A DNA stretch of 64,000 bases, from NCBI RefSeq assembly GCF_025151995.1, contig NZ_CP102290.1, positions 2,790,001 to 2,854,000 on the forward strand. The letters run 5' to 3'. Source of the DNA: Ruminococcus gauvreauii. Lineage in GTDB: Bacteria > Bacillota > Clostridia > Lachnospirales > Lachnospiraceae. The notes beneath the pieces are model-generated. The model ran no database searches and was not told where the DNA came from. It worked only from the letters and a program-made list of their open reading frames with translations. The first letter of the stretch is position 1. The number at the start of each line of letters is the position of its first letter. A program made the translations under genes and the position numbers. This document shows positions 18,335 through 27,417 of this stretch, one piece after another.

Positions 18335-20587
18335 ATGCAGGATACGATAGAAGGATATGTGGAACACATTATTTTCCGCAATGAGGAGAATGGATATACA
18401 GTTTTTAATCTGATGACAGACGGATCGCCGCTTACCTGCACGGGAATCCTTCAGGGGGTTACAGAGGGCGAGAGCCTTGCAGTGAGCGGAGCTTATACGG
18501 AACACTCTCTGTACGGGCAGCAGTTCAAGGTGGAGGAATATGAGATCCGCGCACCCAAAGATGCGGCGGCGATCGAGAGGTACCTTGGATCCGGTGCGGT
18601 AAAAGGTATCGGAACTGCACTGGCAGCACGCATTGTCAGGCGTTTTGGGGATGATACGATGCGCATTATGGAGGAAGAGCCTGAGCGGCTGGCAGAGATC
18701 AGGGGAATCAGTGAGAAAAAGGCGCGGGAGATTGCGGTACAGTTGGAAGAAAAAACAGAGCTTCGCAGTGCGATGCTCTTTCTTTCGAAGTACGGAATCT
18801 CCATTTCTTTAGGTGTGAAAATATATAACCATTACGGCGAGCGGATTTACGGTATGTTGAAAGAAAATCCGTACCGGATGGCGGAGGAGATCCAGGGGAT
18901 CGGGTTTAAGATTGCAGATGAGATTGCCGGAAAGGTGGGGATACATACCGATTCGGAGTTCAGGATCAGGAGCGGCCTGCTCTATATCCTCGCACAGGCA
19001 GCAGCAGAGGGACATTGTTATCTGCCGAAGGGACAGCTGCTGTACCGCGCTTCGGGACTTCTGGGAATCGAGGTGCAGTATATTGAAAAATATATTATGG
19101 ATCTGGCTATTGAGCGTAAGGTTGTGCTGCAGGAACTGCCAAAAGATTACAATCCGGTTACGCAGGAGGAAGAAGCCGAGACTGCGGTATACGCTGCGCA
19201 GTACTATTATCTGGAGCTGAATGCTGCGAGAATGCTCTGCGAACTGAATGTCCGGTGTGAGGAGGATGAGGGCGCCATCCGGAAAAAGCTGGAGAATATT
19301 GAGTCCACATATGACTATTCGCTGGATGAGCGTCAGCGTCAGGCGGTGGTTGAAGCTGTCGGAAATGGACTGCTCATCCTGACGGGAGGACCCGGGACAG
19401 GCAAGACGACGACCATCAATGCAGTCATCCGCTATTTTGCTTCGGAGCAGATGGACATCTGCCTGGCAGCACCGACGGGACGGGCTGCGAAAAGGATGAC
19501 AGAAGCCACGGGGTATGAGGCACAGACGATTCACAGGCTGCTGGAACTGTCGGGAGGAGTTGAAGAGTCCTCCGCCAACATTCATTTCGAGCGCAATGAG
19601 CAGAATCCCGTCGAGGCAGATGTGGTGATCATCGATGAGATGTCCATGGTGGATATCCATCTGATGCACGCGCTGTTGTCCGCGGTCACTGTCGGGACGC
19701 GTCTCATTCTTGTCGGTGACATGAACCAGCTCCCGAGTGTCGGACCCGGAAGCGTATTGAAGGACCTGATCCGGTCAGAAGCTTTCTGCGTGGTCGAATT
19801 AAATAAGATTTTTCGTCAGGCATCGAAAAGTGATATCGTCGTAAATGCCCACAGGATCAACGCGGGGGAGGAGGTCTCACTGGACAACCACAGTGAGGAT
19901 TTTTTCTTCCTGAAACGTTATGATGCAGATATCATTATCCGTGTAGTCATCGCATTAATTCAGGAGAAGCTTCCGCGCTACGTTGATGCCAGGCCGCAGG
20001 ACATTCAGGTGCTGACACCGATGCGAAAAGGCCTGCTTGGTGTTGAACGGCTGAATGGGATCCTGCAGAAGTATCTGAATCCCGCTTCTGATGAGAAACA
20101 GGAGAAAGAACATGGCAGCGGTCTGTTCCGTGAAGGCGACAAGGTCATGCAGATTAAGAATAATTATCAGCTGGAATGGGAGATCCGCGGGCAGCACGGG
20201 ATCGCCGCTGAGAGTGGTGTCGGTGTATTCAACGGGGATCTGGGTATCATCAGGAGTATCAATCATTTTGCAGAGACGCTTTGCGTAGAATTTGAAGAAG
20301 GCAGATTTGTGGACTATACCTTCAAGCAGCTGGATGAGCTGGAACTTGCGTATGCGATCACGATCCACAAATCACAGGGAAGTGAATATCCGGCCGTTGT
20401 GCTTCCGATCCTTTCGGGCCCGCGCATGCTGCTGAACCGCAATCTGCTGTACACGGCGGTTACAAGGGCCAGAAAATGTGTCACGGTAGTCGGAAGTGAT
20501 CAGGTGTTCCGTGAGATGATACATAATGAGTCGGAGCAGAAACGATATACGTCACTGGATCTTCGGATTCGGGAGATGAAGATTTAG
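18335..20587 (+). CDS. recD2: RecD2-type ATP-dependent DNA helicase
   Basis: 750 residues. The N-terminal part holds an OB-like region and helix-hairpin-helix segments (SGAVKGIGTALAARIV, LAEIRGISEKKAREIA, IQGIGFKIADEIA) typical of the RecD2/TraA subfamily. The superfamily 1 helicase core follows: Walker A LTGGPGTGKTTT (about residue 350), VVIIDEMSMVD, GDMNQLPSVGPG, then SH3-like and motif V/VI (AITIHKSQGSEYP, LLYTAVTRARK). RecD2 acts without RecBC, as a 5'-3' helicase for DNA repair. Close packing with the upstream gene suggests cotranscription; comF follows. Confidence 0.95.
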   Translation: MQDTIEGYVEHIIFRNEENGYTVFNLMTDGSPLTCTGILQGVTEGESLAVSGAYTEHSLYGQQFKVEEYEIRAPKDAAAIERYLGSGAVKGIGTALAARIVRRFGDDTMRIMEEEPERLAEIRGISEKKAREIAVQLEEKTELRSAMLFLSKYGISISLGVKIYNHYGERIYGMLKENPYRMAEEIQGIGFKIADEIAGKVGIHTDSEFRIRSGLLYILAQAAAEGHCYLPKGQLLYRASGLLGIEVQYIEKYIMDLAIERKVVLQELPKDYNPVTQEEEAETAVYAAQYYYLELNAARMLCELNVRCEEDEGAIRKKLENIESTYDYSLDERQRQAVVEAVGNGLLILTGGPGTGKTTTINAVIRYFASEQMDICLAAPTGRAAKRMTEATGYEAQTIHRLLELSGGVEESSANIHFERNEQNPVEADVVIIDEMSMVDIHLMHALLSAVTVGTRLILVGDMNQLPSVGPGSVLKDLIRSEAFCVVELNKIFRQASKSDIVVNAHRINAGEEVSLDNHSEDFFFLKRYDADIIIRVVIALIQEKLPRYVDARPQDIQVLTPMRKGLLGVERLNGILQKYLNPASDEKQEKEHGSGLFREGDKVMQIKNNYQLEWEIRGQHGIAAESGVGVFNGDLGIIRSINHFAETLCVEFEEGRFVDYTFKQLDELELAYAITIHKSQGSEYPAVVLPILSGPRMLLNRNLLYTAVTRARKCVTVVGSDQVFREMIHNESEQKRYTSLDLRIREMKI

Positions 20588-20624
20588 AAGGAAACAATAA
20601 GGCGCCGGGGAGAAAGGACGCTTT

Positions 20625-21338
20625 ATGAATATCAGTGAGTGGATTCTCGGATGTATCTATCCGGCCAGATGTGTGGTATGCGATAGGGTTGTCGGATTGA
20701 AAATCGGGAACCTCTGTCCTGGCTGCGCTGAGAAGCTTTCCGTGATGGAAGGCTTTCACTGCGGACATTGCGGGAAGTTTATTGAACGGGAAGAGGATGA
20801 ATACTGTGACGACTGCAGGAGATTCCGCCATACGTTTGAGGAAGGATACGGTGTGTTTCCTTATCGCGGATGGGTGAAGGATTCCATGATGCGCTTCAAA
20901 TTCCACGGAAGGAAAGAGTACGGGGAATTTTATGGCAGGGCGATGGCGGCGGCCGGCAGGGAAAGGCTTGGCCGCTGGAAACCACAGGTCATCATTCCGG
21001 TACCCATGTACAGGAAAAAAGAGCGTATGAGAGGGTATAATCAGGCTGAGGTGCTGGCACTCAGTCTGGGGAAACATGCAGTACTTCCGGTGCGCACCGA
21101 TCTGGTGAAAAGGGTTCATGAGACAAAACCACAGAAGGAGCTGACACGCGATATGAGAAGAAAGAACCTGGTCCGGGCGTTTACGGTTGAAAATTCTGCG
21201 GGCAGTTACAGCCGGGTTCTGCTGGTGGACGACATTTATACGACAGGCAGCACTGCGGATGCCGTGGCATCCGGACTGAAACAAAAAGGCGTAAAATCCG
21301 TCTTTGTGCTGACTGCCTGTACCGGACATGGTTTTTAA
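20625..21338 (+). CDS. comF: ComF-family phosphoribosyltransferase-like protein
   Basis: 237 residues. The N-terminal zinc-finger region has Cys pairs (CVVCD, CPGC, CGHCGK, CDDC). The C-terminal phosphoribosyltransferase domain has the PRPP-binding motif VLLVDDIYTTGSTADAVA and the ComF signature MRGYNQAEVLALSLG. ComF is a cytosolic factor required for transformation, linked to single-stranded DNA import with ComFA; comFA is not present here. Together with comEA and comEC this completes three competence genes in the first 21 kb. Confidence 0.93.
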   Translation: MNISEWILGCIYPARCVVCDRVVGLKIGNLCPGCAEKLSVMEGFHCGHCGKFIEREEDEYCDDCRRFRHTFEEGYGVFPYRGWVKDSMMRFKFHGRKEYGEFYGRAMAAAGRERLGRWKPQVIIPVPMYRKKERMRGYNQAEVLALSLGKHAVLPVRTDLVKRVHETKPQKELTRDMRRKNLVRAFTVENSAGSYSRVLLVDDIYTTGSTADAVASGLKQKGVKSVFVLTACTGHGF

Positions 21339-21417
21339 AAAGAACTTTTCATAGAACAGTATGTATGCTACAATTAGTGATGTATTAGAAGATTTGAGAT
21401 GACTTTGAGGAAGGCTT

Positions 21418-21852
21418 ATGTTGGATCAGAATCGTATTCGTCTTATGACGAATCTTGCCCGTTATGAAGACGGTGCGGGAAAAGAAGATCTGCGGATCAG
21501 TAAGTATTACCGCGGTGATTATATTGGACTTGGGCTGCTAAAGAATTTTATACTTACCACAATCGGATACTTTCTCGTGTGGGGCGCCATCATTGCTTAT
21601 AACATGGAATACCTGCTGGATAATCTTCATAAAGTTAATATGTCGGTGGTAATTCTGGAGTTTGTAATCGGATATTTATTGTTCCTGATCCTGTATTCGG
21701 TTGTTACATATATCAGAAAGCGCCGCAGGTATGAAGAAGCGAGGGAGAATGTGAAGAATTATTATGACGGTTTGAATGAACTGGCCCGGCTCTACGGACA
21801 GGACGAGCAGAGAGGGAAAAAGAAGGAGCCGCGGGGAGGTGTCCATTCATGA
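21418..21852 (+). CDS. Two-helix membrane protein, unknown
   Basis: 144 residues. A polar N-terminus (about 1-38) is followed by two membrane helices (FILTTIGYFLVWGAIIAY at about 42-62 and VVILEFVIGYLLFLILYSVV at about 78-100) and a long basic, charged C-terminal tail that looks helical (RKRRRYEEARENVKNYYDG) and ends in KKKEPRGGVHS. A possible TACAAT box lies at 21369-21374. Its end overlaps the next membrane protein by 4 bases, so the two are translationally coupled. I do not recognise a family. Being in front of cdaA suggests a link to membrane or wall homeostasis, but that is only context. Confidence 0.75.
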   Translation: MLDQNRIRLMTNLARYEDGAGKEDLRISKYYRGDYIGLGLLKNFILTTIGYFLVWGAIIAYNMEYLLDNLHKVNMSVVILEFVIGYLLFLILYSVVTYIRKRRRYEEARENVKNYYDGLNELARLYGQDEQRGKKKEPRGGVHS

Positions 21853-22838
21853 CGTTTTTTTTGGAATTTAAGGAAAAACTAAAATCATTTTATACAAAGA
21901 GCAGTGTGTATCTGAACCCTGTATTGAAATTCGGCCTTGCACTTGTTGTGTTTATCAACATCAATATGATGCTGGGTTTTCTGCCGCAGCTGAACAGTGT
22001 TTTTGTAGTGCTGATCCTTGCTCTGCTGTGTGCGATCCTGCCGATCACGGCGATCATGGTCTTTGGATGTTTTCTGATCGTTGGCCACTGTTATGCCGTC
22101 GGTATTGAAGTTGCAGCGTTCGCATTGGTCCTGTTGCTGCTTCTGATGATCCTGTATCTTAGATTTTCCCGCAGAGATGCTCTTGCACTTGTACTGACTC
22201 CGCTCGCGTTTCAGCTTCAGATACCGTGTGCGCTTCCCATTGCTTACGGTCTGACCGGAAATGCGGGTTCCTGCGTATCGGTTTCCTGCGGGGCTGTATT
22301 GTATTACTTTATGCGTCTTGTGAGTGATAAAGCCGTTTTGCTTCAGGATGGTGAGATAAAAGAACTGGCGCAGAGGCTTACGACACTCCTCGACGGTCTG
22401 GTTCAGAACCAGGAGATGTGGATGACCGTGATCACGTTTATCGCTGTGACGCTGGTAGTCTTTTGTATCCGGAGGGCATCAGCCGATTACGCATGGACAA
22501 TCGCTATCTTTAGCGGCGGGGTTCTGTATCTGATCCTTATGATCATCGGAGGCTTTTTCCTGGATATGGCAGGTTCAATTGCCGTATTGATTGCAGGTAC
22601 GGCGGTATCCGTGATCCTGCTGCTGATCCTGGAATTTTTTGTGTTTAACGTAGATTATTCCAGGGCGGAATATCTGCAGTATGAGGATGATGAGTATTAC
22701 TATTACGTGAAAGCGATTCCAAAGATGAGGATTTCCAGGCCGGAGCGTTCCGTAAAGACGATCGAAGCAGACAATGACATTCCGGAAAATCTGGAAGATA
22801 AGCTGGAGAAATCACTGAAAGATATTCATATCCATTGA
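21849..22838 (+). CDS. Polytopic membrane protein, unknown
   Basis: 329 residues, coupled to the preceding gene by an ATGA overlap. About eight hydrophobic segments are seen, including LALVVFININMMLGFL, LNSVFVVLILALLCAILPITAIMVF, FALVLLLLLMILYLRF and IAVLIAGTAVSVILLLILEFFVF. The last 70 residues are cytoplasmic and acidic, with EYLQYEDDEYYYYVKAIPKMRISRPERSVK. Similar proteins occur upstream of cdaA in Lachnospiraceae to my recollection, but I cannot assign a function. It could work with the two-helix protein as a small complex. Confidence 0.75.
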   Translation: MTFFLEFKEKLKSFYTKSSVYLNPVLKFGLALVVFININMMLGFLPQLNSVFVVLILALLCAILPITAIMVFGCFLIVGHCYAVGIEVAAFALVLLLLLMILYLRFSRRDALALVLTPLAFQLQIPCALPIAYGLTGNAGSCVSVSCGAVLYYFMRLVSDKAVLLQDGEIKELAQRLTTLLDGLVQNQEMWMTVITFIAVTLVVFCIRRASADYAWTIAIFSGGVLYLILMIIGGFFLDMAGSIAVLIAGTAVSVILLLILEFFVFNVDYSRAEYLQYEDDEYYYYVKAIPKMRISRPERSVKTIEADNDIPENLEDKLEKSLKDIHIH

Positions 22839-22898
22839 AAAATATGAATTTAACCTGAAAATCAAATCTGATAAAAACTATGGAAAGGAAGTGACTGC

Positions 22899-23786
22899 GT
22901 GGAAAAATATATTGAACTACTAAAGCGGTACTGGGTTAATCTTTCTCTTCCGAAGTCCATAGAAGTTATAGACATCATACAGATCCTCCTGATCGCGGTG
23001 TTTGTTTACTATGTCATGCTGTGGGTAAAAAGTACCCGCGCATATACGCTGCTCAAAGGGCTGATGATGGTAGTCGTATTTTTGATACTTGCCTACCTGC
23101 TTCATATGGATGTTCTCATTTGGATTTTTACAAACCTCGGTGTTGTCGCCATCACTGCGCTGATCATCATCTTTCAGCCGGAGCTCAGAAGGGCGCTGGA
23201 GCAGCTGGGAGAGAAGAATATGATTAACTCGCTGCTGCGTTTTGACAATACGAAGGTTGAGGAGTGGAAGATCAGCGATACGACGATCAATGAGCTGATA
23301 CGCGCGGCGTATGATATGGGTGAAGTCAAGACGGGCGCGCTGATTGTGATTGAGAATAATGTGATTCTGCGGGAATATGAGAAGACAGGAATCCCGCTGG
23401 ATTCAGTTCTGACGAGTCAGCTGCTGATCAATATCTTTGAGCATAATACCCCGCTCCATGACGGTGCCGTCATTGTGCGTCATAACCGGGTGGTGGCCGC
23501 GACGTGTTATCTGCCGCTTTCCGACAATCTGACACTGAACAAAAATCTGGGAACGAGACACAGAGCCGGCGTCGGAATCAGTGAAGTCAGCGATGCGCTG
23601 ACGATCATCGTGTCCGAGGAGACCGGGAATGTTTCTTATACACTGGGAGGGAAGATTTACACAGGCGCAGCGCCGAATGAACTGAGAGAGCAGCTCTATA
23701 AACTTCAGAAAAAAAATCCGGGAGATGAAACCGGCAGGAAAAGATGGAGAGGGAGGGTGAAAAATGCAGAAAAAATTCACAAATAA
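22899..23786 (+). CDS. cdaA: Diadenylate cyclase CdaA
   Basis: 295 residues. Three N-terminal membrane helices (within about 20-85) precede the DisA_N cyclase domain. The catalytic motifs are intact: Asp188-Gly-Ala in LHDGAVIV and Arg220-His-Arg in TRHRAGVG. The enzyme makes cyclic di-AMP from two ATP and controls osmolyte transport and wall homeostasis. It overlaps cdaR by 23 bases; CdaR is its extracellular regulator. In most Firmicutes glmM follows the pair; here an HPr-like gene does. The C-terminus after the cyclase domain is basic (GRKRWRGRVKNAEKIHK). Confidence 0.96.
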   Translation: MEKYIELLKRYWVNLSLPKSIEVIDIIQILLIAVFVYYVMLWVKSTRAYTLLKGLMMVVVFLILAYLLHMDVLIWIFTNLGVVAITALIIIFQPELRRALEQLGEKNMINSLLRFDNTKVEEWKISDTTINELIRAAYDMGEVKTGALIVIENNVILREYEKTGIPLDSVLTSQLLINIFEHNTPLHDGAVIVRHNRVVAATCYLPLSDNLTLNKNLGTRHRAGVGISEVSDALTIIVSEETGNVSYTLGGKIYTGAAPNELREQLYKLQKKNPGDETGRKRWRGRVKNAEKIHK

Positions 23787-25029
23787 CCTGCTCCTGAAGA
23801 TTGTGTCGGTTGTGATCGCGGTATTCGTATGGCTGATCATCGTAAATATTAACGACCCGGTGGTAGTCAGAAGTTATAACGTTCCCGTGACGATCCAGAA
23901 TGGAGCGTACATCGAGAGCGGAGGAAAGACATATCTGGTGGATGACGAACAGCAGATGGCGACTGTGATCCTAAAGGGGAACAGCTCTGTTGTTGAGAAC
24001 AGGTTAAAAGATATTGTTGCCGTTGCCGATCTGACCCAGATCGTCAACATGGATACGACTCCGGTCATGGTGCCGATCACGGCGACATGTGACAGGGTGC
24101 CGGCGGAAAACATTACAGTCATACCGAAGACGATGGCGATTCAGATCGAAGACGTTGAGAGCAAGGACTTTACTATCAGCGTCAATGTGGAGAACGACAA
24201 GCAGGGAAAAGGATATGAAGTGGGGACGGCGGAAGCCTCTCCGGAGAAAGTGACGATATCCGGACCGGCTTCCCTCATCGGAAAAATCGACCGGGTGGAT
24301 GCACCTGTGGATGCTTCGGGTATTAAGCAGGATACAACGGTGACATCCAGTCTTAAGGTGATCGATAAGAATCAGGATTCCATTTCTGATACCAAGATGA
24401 GTTACCTGAAATTTGATATTGGAGAACCGGTGGTGGATGTGCATGTGGATCTCTGGTCGGTCCGGGATGAGGTGAAACTGAACGTGAACTATATGGGAGA
24501 ACCTGCGGAGGGGTATCAGATCGGCAATGTTTCGATCACCCCGTCTACGATTTCCGTTGCCGGGACGGACGAAGCACTTGCAAATCTTGCGCAGAACGGG
24601 TATACGATCGATCTGCCGGCGGGTGCGGTCGTGGTTGACGGACAGGAGAAAGACTTTGAGACAAAACTGAATCTTTCCGATTATATGCCGGATGGGCTCA
24701 GAGTAACGAATAACGTGAAAACGGCGATTGTCAATATGAGTATCATACCGATCGGAAGCAAGCAGCTGACGCTGCAGACGAAGAATATCAGTGTGCAGAA
24801 TCTGGATGAGAATCTCAGAGTTGTCTTTGACACAGATAAAATTGTGATCGGGGTGAAAGCCGATGACAGTACACTGGGTGCTTTGACTGAAAGCGCGATT
24901 GCCATGAGTGTGGATATGAGGGATATGGGAACCGGTGATTATGAAGTGCCGGTCAATATAGCTCTTCCGGCGGGCTGTGAGCTGCTGGAGCCGGTGGAAA
25001 CACTGGTACATGTGTCGAAGCTGGAATAA
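23764..25029 (+). CDS. cdaR: CdaR/YbbR-domain regulator of CdaA
   Basis: 421 residues. One N-terminal membrane helix (NLLLKIVSVVIAVFVWLIIV) is followed by four extracellular YbbR-like repeats; the pattern of VSGPASLI or VAGTDEAL near the end of each unit repeats (for example VTISGPASLIGKIDRV at about 160 and ISVAGTDEALANLAQ near 260). CdaR binds CdaA in the membrane and alters its activity. It starts within cdaA, so the two are coupled. Confidence 0.92.
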   Translation: MQKKFTNNLLLKIVSVVIAVFVWLIIVNINDPVVVRSYNVPVTIQNGAYIESGGKTYLVDDEQQMATVILKGNSSVVENRLKDIVAVADLTQIVNMDTTPVMVPITATCDRVPAENITVIPKTMAIQIEDVESKDFTISVNVENDKQGKGYEVGTAEASPEKVTISGPASLIGKIDRVDAPVDASGIKQDTTVTSSLKVIDKNQDSISDTKMSYLKFDIGEPVVDVHVDLWSVRDEVKLNVNYMGEPAEGYQIGNVSITPSTISVAGTDEALANLAQNGYTIDLPAGAVVVDGQEKDFETKLNLSDYMPDGLRVTNNVKTAIVNMSIIPIGSKQLTLQTKNISVQNLDENLRVVFDTDKIVIGVKADDSTLGALTESAIAMSVDMRDMGTGDYEVPVNIALPAGCELLEPVETLVHVSKLE

Positions 25030-25047
25030 AGAAACAGGGGTGAAATT

Positions 25048-25320
25048 ATGGTAAGTCAGAAAGTCATCATTCAAAATCCGTCAGGACTCCACCTGAAACC
25101 TGCAGGGTTGTTGTGCAATCTCGCGATCCGCTACAAGGCGCTGGTTACATTTACCTATAAAAAGGGCACAGCCAATGCAAAAAGTGTGCTGAGCGTACTC
25201 GGTGCCTGTGTGAAATGCGGGGATGAAATTGAACTTGTATGTGAGGGTCCGGATGAGCAGGAAGCGCTGGATTCACTCGTGGAGGCTATTGAGAGCGGTC
25301 TCGGCGAACATCGCAGCTGA
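25048..25320 (+). CDS. HPr-family phosphocarrier protein
   Basis: 90 residues, normal HPr length. The phosphorylation sites are conserved: His15 in PSGLHLKPAG and Ser46 in NAKSVLSVLG. The usual Arg17 that aids His phosphorylation is Lys here. His15 distinguishes it from Crh, which has Gln. No EI gene is adjacent, so it may be a second HPr of the cell with a regulatory role, or the main HPr placed away from ptsI. It follows cdaR by 18 bases and is closed by a terminator. Confidence 0.88.
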   Translation: MVSQKVIIQNPSGLHLKPAGLLCNLAIRYKALVTFTYKKGTANAKSVLSVLGACVKCGDEIELVCEGPDEQEALDSLVEAIESGLGEHRS

Positions 25321-25337
25321 CGGAAGCGGGAGTGACA

Positions 25338-25392
25338 TAAAAAAGGAAGATTACCACGGGTCTGGTGACCGGGGGCAATCTTCCTTTTTTGT
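25338..25392 (+). terminator. Terminator between converging hpr-like and licC-like genes
   Basis: A stem of about 14 bases (AAAAAAGGAAGATT with AATCTTCCTTTTTT), loop of about 24 bases with internal pairing, A and T tracts at both ends, so it works in both directions. It marks the end of the housekeeping block. Confidence 0.8.
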
Positions 25393-25403
25393 TTCCGTAA
25401 AAT

Positions 25404-26132
25404 CTACGATTTCAGTGAATCACGGTATGAACAGTAAGTAGGGTCGAAGAGACAAAGTTCGTCCAGCGTATCGAATTCCAGGATCGCATGTTCGGGATAT
25501 TCCTTAATGTAGAGCGTGAGTTCTGCAAGATGTTTCATATAAATGTTTTCCCACATCAGACTTCTCGTGGCGGGAAGGTCATATTCGGCCTCCAGGATCC
25601 GCAGGAACTGATTAGAAAATTCCTCGTCAAACAGTACGTGTCCCAGCATATACCAGGAATCACTGCCCCCGATCTGAACATCTGTGATTTTTCCGGTGGA
25701 ATCTGTTGTCAGGCAGTATTCTTCTGTAGGTCCCTGGGCATACAGCGCAGAATAGTAAGGCAGGGTGCCGTCCGGGGAAAAGGGATTGTCCGGGAAGTAA
25801 TTGTCAGAAGAGCAGATAAAAGTGTTTGCGAGTACGCTGCGCGCGGCCCAGACGGAAGAATGATTGTTCCGTTCCTGATATTCCCTGTTTTCGATCAGGG
25901 TGACATTCCATTTCCCGGTAAGATATTGAAACTGTTCCTTCAGATATCCGGTTACAATGTAAATATCATGGATACCGGCCTCTTTCAGCTGCCGGATCTG
26001 CCGCTCGATCAGGACTTCTCCGCGGACTGTCAGCAGAGCCTTTGGCGTCTTCAGTGACAGCGGAGCGAATCTGGACGCAAAACCAGCAGCCAGTATCACG
26101 GCGTTATCTATATCGAATGTTGATGTCTGCAT
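25404..26132 (-). CDS. LicC-like CTP:phosphocholine cytidylyltransferase
   Basis: 242 residues. The nucleotidyltransferase signature is intact: AVILAAGFASRFAPLSLKTPKALL, with the Gly-rich loop, Arg and the Lys of TPKALL, followed by LIERQIRQLKEAGI and ICSSDNYF where the metal-binding Asp is expected. This matches the LicC branch, which makes CDP-choline from CTP and phosphocholine. A different nucleotide-sugar substrate cannot be excluded. It is the only minus-strand gene of the surface region, has its own promoter and an AAGGAGG site, and lies 14.5 kb from the LicA fusion. Because the cytidylyltransferase-like domain of that fusion lacks these residues, this protein could supply the missing activity. 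Confidence 0.75.
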   Translation of the reverse strand: MQTSTFDIDNAVILAAGFASRFAPLSLKTPKALLTVRGEVLIERQIRQLKEAGIHDIYIVTGYLKEQFQYLTGKWNVTLIENREYQERNNHSSVWAARSVLANTFICSSDNYFPDNPFSPDGTLPYYSALYAQGPTEEYCLTTDSTGKITDVQIGGSDSWYMLGHVLFDEEFSNQFLRILEAEYDLPATRSLMWENIYMKHLAELTLYIKEYPEHAILEFDTLDELCLFDPTYCSYRDSLKS

Positions 26133-26156
26133 GCGCTACCTCCTTGGTGTGCATTC

Positions 26157-26185
26157 ATTTTATGCCAATGCCCGTCTTCTGTCAA
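26157..26185 (-). promoter_or_regulatory. Promoter of the licC-like gene
   Basis: Minus strand: TTGACA (26180-26185), 17-base spacer, TAAAAT (26157-26162); the start codon is 25 bases downstream of the -10 box. Confidence 0.75.
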
Positions 26186-26227
26186 GTTTGCCGGAATTTG
26201 ACTCGGATTATGGCGTGTAGAAATATG

Positions 26228-26256
26228 TTGACCGAGATTAACAATATGTTTATAAT
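26228..26256 (+). promoter_or_regulatory. Promoter of the glycosyltransferase-menD-like operon
   Basis: TTGACC (26228-26233), 17-base spacer, TATAAT (26251-26256). It is divergent to the licC-like promoter 40 bases away, so the two may be co-regulated. Confidence 0.75.
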
Positions 26257-26305
26257 AGGATTCAAAGCTTGCAAACTGGCATGAGCCATCAGGAAAGGAT
26301 ATGGA

Positions 26306-27385
26306 ATGGTGCAAAATATGGAGTTAACACAGCAGGGCGAAGCGCTGGTCAGCGTCATTGTGCCCATTTACAATGCTGAAAAACATATTAGAAAATGTGT
26401 TGATTCTCTGGTGAATCAGACTTATCAGAATACAGAAATTATACTGGTGGATGACGGTTCACCGGATACTTCCGGAAAGATTTGTGATGAATATGCCGGA
26501 AAATATGACAGAGTCAAAGTGATCCACAAAAGCAACGGGGGGGTGAGCGCCGCAAGGAATACCGGTATGAGCGCGGCCTCCGGCCAGTATATACATTTCT
26601 GCGATGCGGATGACTGGATAGAGCCGGAAACGTATTCCGACATCGTACCGAAGCTCGTTGAGGAGGATGCGGATGTGGCGCTTTTTGGCTGGTATGTGGA
26701 TACTGAGAACAAAGGTGTCATTTCTTCAGTCAGCAGGACGGATCATGCCCTGGACGGTGTCGGGGATCAGTATGATATTTTTCATGGAATGCTTATTATA
26801 TGCGGCAATGCCGGCGGTCTGAAGGGGTATGGCAATTTTATATGGAATAAAATCTATAAAAAAGAATCCCTTATGGATGAGAACGGCAATCTGATTTTGT
26901 TTGATGAAACGATAAAAGTTGCAGAAGATGGAATATGGCTGATGTATGCCGGGCAAAATTGGAACAAAGGTGTATTTGCCAGAAAGGCTTATTATCATTA
27001 TTATACCAATAATGAGAGCGTAATGAATACAGCCGGAAACTTCAGCAGTACAAGACTGGCCTCACAGCAGGCCCATATGAGGATGCTGGATATTCTCAAA
27101 GATTTTAACCGGGATTATTATGAGATCCACCGCCAGGCATGTATAACGTATTTCTGGATTGTGGCAAAGTCAAACCCGGCGGGAAAAACCCCGGAATTCG
27201 TGGCACAGGTTATCAGCAATATCATTGCGATCAACGACGGCGTCTGTCCGGAAGCGCTGGCGGCAGATGTCCTCAGCGCATTAAAGACAGCTGCCAGATA
27301 CAGATGGCTGAATAACCGTCTGCCGGTTAAGATGGCAATGAAGGTTATGACGATGTTTGATAAAGTGAAAAAACGTATATCATAA
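26306..27385 (+). CDS. Family 2 glycosyltransferase
   Basis: 359 residues. The GT-A fold starts at about residue 13 with VSVIVPIYNAEKHIRKCVDS, then NTEIILVDDGSPDTSG, and the metal-binding FCDADDW. The remainder (about 220-359) is a helical C-terminal region without a membrane segment. Such enzymes add a sugar from a nucleotide donor to a polymer or lipid-linked acceptor; the sugar cannot be told from sequence. First gene of an operon with the MenD-like enzyme, an aldo/keto reductase and an unknown membrane protein. Confidence 0.9.
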   Translation: MVQNMELTQQGEALVSVIVPIYNAEKHIRKCVDSLVNQTYQNTEIILVDDGSPDTSGKICDEYAGKYDRVKVIHKSNGGVSAARNTGMSAASGQYIHFCDADDWIEPETYSDIVPKLVEEDADVALFGWYVDTENKGVISSVSRTDHALDGVGDQYDIFHGMLIICGNAGGLKGYGNFIWNKIYKKESLMDENGNLILFDETIKVAEDGIWLMYAGQNWNKGVFARKAYYHYYTNNESVMNTAGNFSSTRLASQQAHMRMLDILKDFNRDYYEIHRQACITYFWIVAKSNPAGKTPEFVAQVISNIIAINDGVCPEALAADVLSALKTAARYRWLNNRLPVKMAMKVMTMFDKVKKRIS

Positions 27386-27417
27386 GATATACTGTTCTGA
27401 AGGACCAGGAGGAAAAT

